From contig OZ024724.1 in assembly GCA_964016875.1 (NCBI GenBank), forward strand, positions 38,029,786-38,093,785: DNA of 64,000 nt, read 5' to 3'. The notes below the pieces were generated by a model. It was not told where the DNA came from. It ran no database searches and saw only the letters and a program-made list of their open reading frames with translations. A program made the translations under genes and the position numbers. Position 1 is the stretch's first letter. Each line of letters starts with the position of its first letter. This document shows, one piece after another, positions 57,948 to 64,000 of this stretch. The stretch is from Fallopia convolvulus. Its lineage: Eukaryota; Streptophyta; Magnoliopsida; Caryophyllales; Polygonaceae.

Positions 57948-58855
57948 ATCTTATGAGAGTTGTTTCCAGTGTAGTAGTCCATTTCCCCTTTGGTTCCACT
58001 CTCTAGAACTCTAATTTTCTTTCTAGATGGGAATTTATTTATTTTCTCAATTTGTAATTCTAGGAATCTACTTTCACTTAGCTCTCTCAGAGTAAGGGTC
58101 TTTTGATCATTTCCAGAGTCTATTTCATAGTATCCTATACCATGTCTAGAAGGAACAAACATGACTTTAGGGATCTCGGCAACTTTCTTACCCTCATTTA
58201 TATCTAGCTTTTTACTGAGGGTTTCCTTCTCTGAGGGTAACAGTAGCAAGCACGGAGATAAGCTCATTTTTAGCAGTCATTAAAGAGTCAAGTTCCTTTC
58301 TCAGTTTATCACACACAGAACATTCAATAGATTCAATGTTTTTTAACTCAAGTTCCTTTTCAACAACATCACTTTCTAGTTTAAAACAATGCTCTTCAAT
58401 TTCACCCATTTCCTTTTGAAGTTTCATATTGTCTTTAACAAGTTTAGAAAGTATGCGAATAAGATCATATTTAGAGTATTTATCAAAGCAACTAGTTAGA
58501 GTCAAAATACTCACATCCTCTTGTGGTTCCTTTAGATCTCCTTTGATAGCCACACATATTCGGTGTAGTCCATGCCTCAGGATCTTCATCTTCTGAATCA
58601 TCCTATGTAGTTATGTATGCTTTGTTCCCAGACTTGTTCTCGTCATTTCCTAGAGGACATGCTTTAGCATAGTGACCCTTCTTGAAGCATTTGAAACAGG
58701 TAATGTCCTTGGAATCCTTTTCCCCGGACCTGTTGTTATCTCTTGAGTGACTATTCCCTCCATATATAGTTCTTTTGAAACTTTCCCTTTTTGTAGAGAT
58801 TTTGTAATGCCTTTGTGATGAGAACTATGTCATCCTCTTCCTCATCTTCAGATTC
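57948..58855 (-). pseudogene. Sirevirus gag, zinc knuckle and coiled-coil part
   Basis: Minus strand: an acidic stretch VESEDEEEDDIVLIT, then the zinc knuckle CFKCFKKGHYAKAC (about 58700-58660), and a TAG near 58609. The following frames are helical and Lys/Glu-rich: LVKDNMKLQKEMGEIEEHCF, ELELKNIESIECSVCDKLRK, then EIPKVMFVPSRHGIGYYEID. Knuckle followed by a coiled coil is the Sirevirus gag layout. At least two lesions. It is cut at 58856 by the CACTA end. Confidence 0.8.
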
Positions 58856-59113
58856 CACTGCTAGAAAACGCGTCTGTAGCCAGAAAAATAGACACGACTT
58901 TCGCCACAAAAATAATCACGAAATCACGTTAGCCACAACATCCCCAACGGATTGCCCTTCGAAAGGTGCCATGGGGCTAAAACGCGCGAGGCTAAATATC
59001 ACTCTGGAAAAGAACCATAGAATTCTAGTTTTGTGGCTATTTAGCTGCAAATAATAGCCACGAACTAGTTCATTGCTAAATGTGTGGCTATTGGCCACGA
59101 AAGTAACGTTCAA

Positions 59114-59549
59114 CTACATTAACCAGAATTGAATTTTGTGGTTGATTTTGAGTGCATCGCCATCAAATTTTAGCTACAAATGTATTTTGTATATAAATTC
59201 GAGTCAAATTTGAACTCATTATTGCCCCTAATTCGTTGCCATTTAGCCTTGAAATTTACAACGAGTCTATTTGTTTCAAAATTTGTGGTTAAATAATTAC
59301 GCATTTAAAAAAAATAAAAAAAATATTATACCATAATATTGCATATTTGCATCATCATAGTAATGCAATTACATAGTTTATAATACATAATTTATGAAAC
59401 ATCCACAACAAACCACATGCTAGTCAAAATCCAACAAACCAAAAAATCCTAGCAAGTGGAGCAATAGACTTTGCACTGCCAAAATCACACAACTTTGGTT
59501 CTTTTGTCTGAAAATCTACCTACATAACTTCATTAATCTTAGACAAAAG
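59114..59549. other. CACTA interior, no gene recognised
   Basis: AT-rich sequence between the left subterminal repeats and the captured MADS-box exons. It may hold captured 3' UTR, since it lies downstream of the last MADS exon on the minus strand. Confidence 0.5.
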
Positions 59550-60135
59550 CTACTCTTTAAGCAAGGCAAGAAATGCATAATTATAGGTAAAAACCCCAGG
59601 CAGCAGAGATCTCGATAGAAGTAGCAAGAATAGACAACAGAGATCTTGAGGATGTTGGTGATGAGTAGCAGCAGCATATGCAAAGCTCTGGTCTCCATTT
59701 TCCCGTGGAGATTGCCTCATATGAATTTCTCTGCCTATTTGATCAAGTTGTGCAATCAAACACATAAGAAAAAGTGTTTGTTTAATTATAGTTGTTAAGT
59801 CACTCAGAAGTCATTAGCAAGATACCAGCCTAAAGTCTTAATCTTTACATGAATGGATTGATCGATACATAGTAATATGCAAGTAAAATGACTAGTTAGG
59901 TCACACATGATGGATCTCAAGATAATGTATATGTACATGTACCTCAGACCTCAAAGCCTTGTTAGTGTCGATCAAGGTTTGTTCCTGTTTACAATTAAAC
60001 ATAGATCAATCCACACAATTAACATCGATTCGATTTAGTATTGATGGATTAATTATTGATTAATTAGCTGGTGTGTAAGATGCACTAGCTTACCTTGTTC
60101 TGGAGTTCATTTAGTTGATCCAGTATCACTTGAGT
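59550..60135 (-). pseudogene. captured MADS-box (SEPALLATA/AGL2-like) gene fragment, three exons
   Basis: Exon 60135-60094 (42 bp, TQVILDQLNELQNK) has acceptor AATAG and donor GTAAGC. Exon 59984-59943 (42 bp, EQTLIDTNKALRSE) has acceptor AACAG and donor GTACAT. From about 59747: LDQIGREIHMRQSPRENGDQ, SFAYAAATHHQHPQD, then an unrelated tail. Two consecutive 42-bp exons and these residues match the end of the K domain and the start of the C domain of SEP-type floral regulators. The last exon has AA where the acceptor AG should be, and the C-terminal end (normally NPTLQIGY) is missing. The MADS DNA-binding exon was not found, so this copy cannot bind DNA. Confidence 0.85.
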
Positions 60136-61084
60136 CTATTCAATGAACATAAATTAACAAACACAACCCAAAATCAGCACACTACTCAACAATACAATCA
60201 CATTTTTAGTTATCAATACCTATACAAGTTCAAAATGCAGAAAACAGGTCTGCATTTTAGCATATTAATCCAGCTAAACACACATCAGCTAACAGTACAT
60301 GTTACTATATAGGTTACAATGTTGAACCAATTGATGAGCACACTTAACAATTGGACTATTAGTCAACAGAAACTTGCACAATTGCACAAAAAATAAGAGT
60401 CAAGATGCAAATTCAAAATTAATTAGTGCCTCATACATAAAATACATATGGAGCCTTGAAACGCATTGAGAACTATTTTTAGTATAAACTACAAGGCGGA
60501 GAAGACAGGCCGGCGGTGAACAAGCCGAATTCTTTCTCCCCGAGTCCGTCGTCCCATCCTGATTCTGTCTCGAGTTCCTTTCTAAAGGAGCTAGGGTTTA
60601 TCAGTTGAATGAACTGGACATTTGCCTAACATTAGCAAATAGGTTTGGGCCCGCCCAAAAATTACCCCAAAATTTCGTTTTCCCTCCAAACCCGCCAACA
60701 ATTTAGCCCAAAATTTCGTTTCCCTCCAATCCCACCAATATAATTTAGCCCAAATTCTAGTTTCCCTCTTAAAGTAATATTTCCTTCTATTAAACCGCCA
60801 ATAATATTTGCACCCATTTTTTACAAAAATTTTTAAGAGTTGAATAATTTAAAAATAAGTAGGATTATAATAAGTTATAAAATCATATTCACGTATTTTT
60901 AGTGTAATTCTTAATTTAATTTAAAATTCTAGGTGATAAAATTAGCAAATAATTTTTTTTAAAATTATTTACAAACTAATTTATAAACCCTTAAATACAA
61001 ATATTATAATTTAGGCCAATATTTGTCAAAATGATAAAACTAGGAAAAGACGAGTTACCGATCATAAACCCACCGTGTCTAAAG
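60136..61084. repeat. CACTA interior with a GC-richer stretch and a 42-44 bp tandem repeat
   Basis: 60490-60600 is GC-richer with AGGAGCTAGGGTTTATCAG and may be captured sequence. 60657-60790 holds about three units of the form ATTTAGCCCAAAATTTCGTT plus TCCCTCCAA.CCC(A/G)CCAA. The rest is AT-rich. No ORF of note. Confidence 0.6.
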
Positions 61085-61599
61085 ATATTGAAAATATATT
61101 CATTTCTTATAAGAATGAACGATTCTAAATAAATATAACAATTTCTTATAAGAATAAACGATTCTAAATGAATATAATAATTTCTTATAAGAATGAACGA
61201 TTCTAACTGAATATTATGTTTTCTTATAAGAATGAACGATTCTAAAGAAATATAACGATTTCTTATAAGAATGAATGATTATAAAGTAATATAACGTTTT
61301 CTTATAAGAATGAACTATTCTAAGTTAATCAATGTTTTCTTATAAAAATGAACGATTCTAAGTGAATACAATATTTTCTTAAAAGAATGAATGATTCTAA
61401 GTGAATATAACATTTTCTACGTTTACTTATAAGAATGAACGATTCTATATAAATATAACTATTTCTTATAAGAATGAACGATTCTAAGTGAATATTATGT
61501 TTTCTTATAAGAATGATCGATTCTAAAGAAATATAACGATTTCTTATAAGAATGAATAATTATAAAGGAATATAATGATTTCTTATAAGAATGATCGAT
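61085..61599 (+). repeat. 39-40 bp satellite array, block 4 (inside CACTA)
   Basis: About 13 units of TTTCTTATAAGAATGAACGA plus TTCTAAATGAATATAACGA, more uniform than the blocks at 18-20 kb but plainly the same family. It ends ...CGATC and passes into the telomere-like block. Confidence 0.9.
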
Positions 61600-61677
61600 C
61601 CTAAACCCTAAACCCTAAATCCTAGACCCTAAACCCTAGACCCTAAACCCTAGACCCTAGACCCTAAACCCTAAACC
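61600..61677 (-). repeat. interstitial telomere-type repeat (CCCTAAA/CCCTAGA)
   Basis: About eleven heptamers, mixed CCCTAAA and CCCTAGA, embedded within the satellite. It is the third telomere-like block next to this satellite in the window. Confidence 0.9.
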
Positions 61678-61981
61678 ATAAGAAATATAACGCTTTCTTA
61701 TAAGAATGATCGATTCTATATGAAAGTAACGCTTTCTTATAAAAATGATCGATTGATCGATTCTAAATAAAAGTAACGCTTTCTTATAAGAATGATCGAT
61801 TCTAAAGAAATATAACATTTTCTTATAAGAATGAATGATTCTAAAGGAATATAACGATTTCTTATAAGAATGAACGACTCTAAAGGACTATAAAGATTTC
61901 TTACAAGAATGAACGGTTTTAAATGAATATAATGATTTGTTATAAAAATAAACGATTCTAAAGGATTATAACAATATCTTA
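61678..61981 (+). repeat. 39-40 bp satellite array, block 5
   Basis: Seven to eight units continuing after the telomere-like block. The last eight bases are duplicated by the hAT insertion. The minus-strand ORF over it is a by-product. Confidence 0.88.
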
Positions 61982-62813
61982 TAGGGGTGCTCACGGGTCG
62001 GGTCGATGACCCGCAAATTTTTTAGACACAACCCGCGACCCGACCCGCGGGTTGCGGGTTTTGCGGGTCGGGTCGCGGTTCGACCCGTTGACCCGCATGC
62101 ATTTCGAAATAGTATGTTTTTTTGCGGATTTCGACATGAATTCCGACCGAATCCCAACCACCATCTCCTTCAATTTCCCTCCACCGCATCTTCCTTCGAT
62201 TCCTCACCTCCAACCTCCTTGAATCTGCCCCGACCTCCGCCGCCGCAATCACCCCAGTGAACCAGGCGCACCTCCTCCACGTCTACAGTCTGCACCGTCC
62301 TCTACCAGCAACAACTTTCCCCCTTCCCAAAATCCCAAACCCACCTCCGCAAAACCGATTTCCGCCTCACACACGAGTTCTTCCTCCAGGTCTACAACAT
62401 GTTCCCCCTCTCCTGGCGACCCGCTTACCTCTTCAGCAGCCGGCGGAGGCGTGGAGAGGGAGGCGTGGAGAGGGAGGCGGAGATCTGGGTGAGGGAGGCT
62501 CAAAGAGGGAGGCGTGGAGAGGGAGGCGAAGATCTTGGCAGATTCGCCCTAGGGTTTTTGGAGAGGGAGGCGCGAGTCTGAGGCAAATATGAGGCCCGAG
62601 TTTCAGTTTTCCACTATTTCACTTTGACACCGTTCACTATACGTATTTTTTATTTATTTTTTTAAAAAGGGTGCAGGTCTGCGGGTCGACCCGCAACCCG
62701 TCGGGTTTGGCCCGACCCGACCCGCGACCCGAATTTTTTAAAATCGTGACCCGCAGCCCGACCTGATTTTTGTGGGTCGGGTCGGGGTCGACCCGAGCCC
62801 GTGAGCACCCCTA
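61982..62813. mobile_element. hAT-type non-autonomous element, 832 bp, with possible captured sequence
   Basis: Terminal inverted repeats TAGGGGTGCTCACGGG / CCCGTGAGCACCCCTA and an 8-bp target duplication ATATCTTA at 61974-61981 and 62814-62821. Both sides contain GGGTCGGGTCG-rich subterminal tracts. The middle (62160-62580) is GC-rich and not repeat-like. One plus frame there reads LYQQQLSPFPKSQTHLRKTD, then EFFLQVYNMFPLSWRPAYLF, which looks like part of a real plant protein that I cannot name. Confidence 0.9.
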
Positions 62814-63185
62814 ATATCTTATAAGAATGAACGATTCTAAATGAATATTACAATTTCTCATAAGAATGAACGAATCTAAATGAATATAACGATTTCTCGT
62901 AAAAATGAACAATTCTAAATGAATATAATGATTTCTCATAAGAATGAACTATTCTAAATGAATATAAAGATTTCTCAATAAATGAACGATTCTAAATGAA
63001 TATAATGATTTCTCTTAAGAATGAACGATTCTAAATGAATATAATAATTTTTCATAAGAATGAACGATTCTAAATAAATATAACAATTTCTCATAAGAAT
63101 GAACGATTTTAAATAAATATAACGATTTCTCATAAGAATGAACTATTCTAAATGAATATAACGATTTCTCATAAGAATTAAAAAT
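62814..63185 (+). repeat. 39-40 bp satellite array, block 6
   Basis: Nine to ten units with TTTCTCATAAGAATGAACGA as the local variant (C in place of T, which breaks the palindrome). It ends in a direct repeat of AAAATTATTAATTTCCTAGG (63190-63250). Confidence 0.88.
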
Positions 63186-63543
63186 TATTAAAAATTATTA
63201 ATTTCCTAGGAAGTCATTTATAATTTATTAAAAATTATTAATTTCCTAGGTGAGCATGATTGATATTTTATTTTAATAATTATTTTTTAATAAAGGCCTA
63301 TGGGTAATATTTATTAAAATTTTAAAATAATTGTTATTTATACTAGAAATAAATTTACAAATAATAAAAATAAATTAGGAATGGGCTTGTAAGGTAATAG
63401 AAAATCTGATGGGCTTGGGAGTCAAAAGAAATGGACCCGTTTTTGGATCACCGTACTCGGCCCATATGGAGGAGCAGCCCAATCCAAACGTACTCTTCTC
63501 CTCTTCCTTCGTTGAAATCTTGTGGTTAGTTCTGAAGATTTAC
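63186..63543. other. CACTA interior, AT-rich spacer
   Basis: It holds the short direct repeat around 63190-63250 and a less AT-rich patch at 63420-63520. No gene recognised. Confidence 0.5.
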
Positions 63544-63905
63544 CACGAAATGAAGAACTCGTGGCTAAGCTCGTGACTATTTCTGCAAATTTTTCCAAAC
63601 AAACAAAGTTAGACACGAATAAAGAACTCGTGACTAGTCTCATGGTTATTTCTACATATTTCTCATGAAATGAAGAACTCGTGGCTAATCTCGTGACTAT
63701 TTTTGCAAATTTTTCCAAACAAAAAAAGTTAGACACGAAACGAAGAACTCGTGACTAGTCTCGTGGTTATTTATGTGGATTTCTCACGAAATAAAGAACT
63801 CGTGGCTAATCTCGTGACTGTTATTGCAGATGTTTCCAAACAAACTATGTTAGACACGAAAATAAGAACTCGTGGCTAGTTTTGTGGTTATTTCTAAAAA
63901 TTCTA
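63544..63905. repeat. 120-bp tandem repeat in CACTA right subterminal region
   Basis: Three copies starting near 63551, 63671 and 63792, each containing GAAGAACTCGTGGCTAATCT and CCAAACAAACAAAGTTAGAC. Each copy consists of two related 60-bp halves (GTGGCTA... and GTGACTAGTCT...). This is typical of CACTA subterminal repeat regions. The last 95 bases of the window continue with single units. Confidence 0.8.
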
Positions 63906-64000
63906 ACGAAATGAAGGACCATTTATGAGTCAATGATTCAAATTACCCACACAAATATCCACAAACCTAGCCACGACTAGTATGTGGGTACTTAGCTCCA

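Larger units (their letters stand above)
48113..58855 (-). mobile_element. Sirevirus-like Ty1/copia element, split by later insertions
   Basis: Pieces in order on the minus strand: gag zinc-knuckle part (58855-57948), more gag and the protease (56564-56008), pre-integrase and integrase (52455-51270), RT (50935-50232), and ORFs in the env-like position (50243-48349). The interruptions are a TGAT...ATCA solo LTR (56565-57947) and copia C (52459-56006). The gag sequence continues in frame across the solo LTR. The right end is cut at 58856 by the CACTA element; no 5' LTR is seen. Confidence 0.82.
58856..64000. mobile_element. CACTA (En/Spm-like) element, left end; runs off the window
   Basis: CACTGCTAGAAAAC at 58856 fits CACTA-type termini (CACTNCNAGAAAA) and interrupts the Sirevirus gag. 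Subterminal repeats with GTGGCTA/TAGCCAC in both directions fill 58880-59110, and related GTGGCTAATCTCGTGAC units fill 63500-63990, as at the two ends of such elements. The right terminus is not in the window. The interior holds captured gene exons, satellite, a telomere-like block and a hAT element. No transposase ORF was recognised, so it is probably non-autonomous. The 3-bp target duplication (left TTC) cannot be checked. Confidence 0.6.

Noticed and set aside
61085..63185. A CRISPR-like array from regular 39-40 bp repeats
   Set aside because: The units are contiguous with no unique spacers and the DNA is plant nuclear; it is a satellite.

Overview
This is nuclear DNA of a flowering plant, most likely a eudicot. 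It is AT-rich, the genes have many short GT-AG introns, and there are plant-specific families (sucrose synthase, MIKC MADS-box exons, XS zinc finger), Stowaway, CACTA and hAT DNA transposons, Ty1/copia, Ty3/gypsy and Sirevirus LTR elements, and TTTAGGG-type telomere repeats. Nothing bacterial is visible.

Region 1 (1-12,100) is the genic part. A sucrose synthase gene (minus, 10 exons seen, cut by the left window edge) is followed upstream by a complete 12-exon gene for a 548-residue double methyltransferase. Its N-terminal half resembles tRNA m3C methyltransferases and its C-terminal half resembles METTL21/23-type enzymes. All exon phases join without a break in both genes, and each gene has one intron with a GC donor.

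Region 2 (12,100-20,870) is intergenic. It holds a 56-codon ORF, an exact tandem duplication, a broken XS-zinc-finger gene, a solo LTR with a perfect target duplication, a small gene with an in-frame TGA, and a 39-40 bp satellite with interstitial telomere repeats and a duplicated SINE-like module.

Region 3 (20,870-44,000) is built from two related gag-only Ty3/gypsy elements on the minus strand. They have long LTRs, tRNA-iMet primer sites and an extra ORF before gag. A tRNA-like unit lies antisense inside the LTRs. Between the two elements are a Pro/Ala-rich GC-rich island, a SINE with a 17-bp target duplication, and the end of a LINE.

Region 4 (44,000-58,860) is a nested stack. A decayed copia element lies beside a Sirevirus-like element that runs from 58,855 down to about 48,100. 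A second copia element splits the Sirevirus, and TGAT...ATCA solo LTRs are inserted in both; one of them carries another. The age order can be read from target duplications and from one preserved empty site.

Region 5 (58,856-64,000) appears to be the left part of a CACTA transposon that runs off the window. It has captured exons of a SEPALLATA-like MADS-box gene and also carries the same satellite, a telomere-like block, and a hAT-type element with an 8-bp target duplication. The only genes likely to be functional are the sucrose synthase and the methyltransferase.
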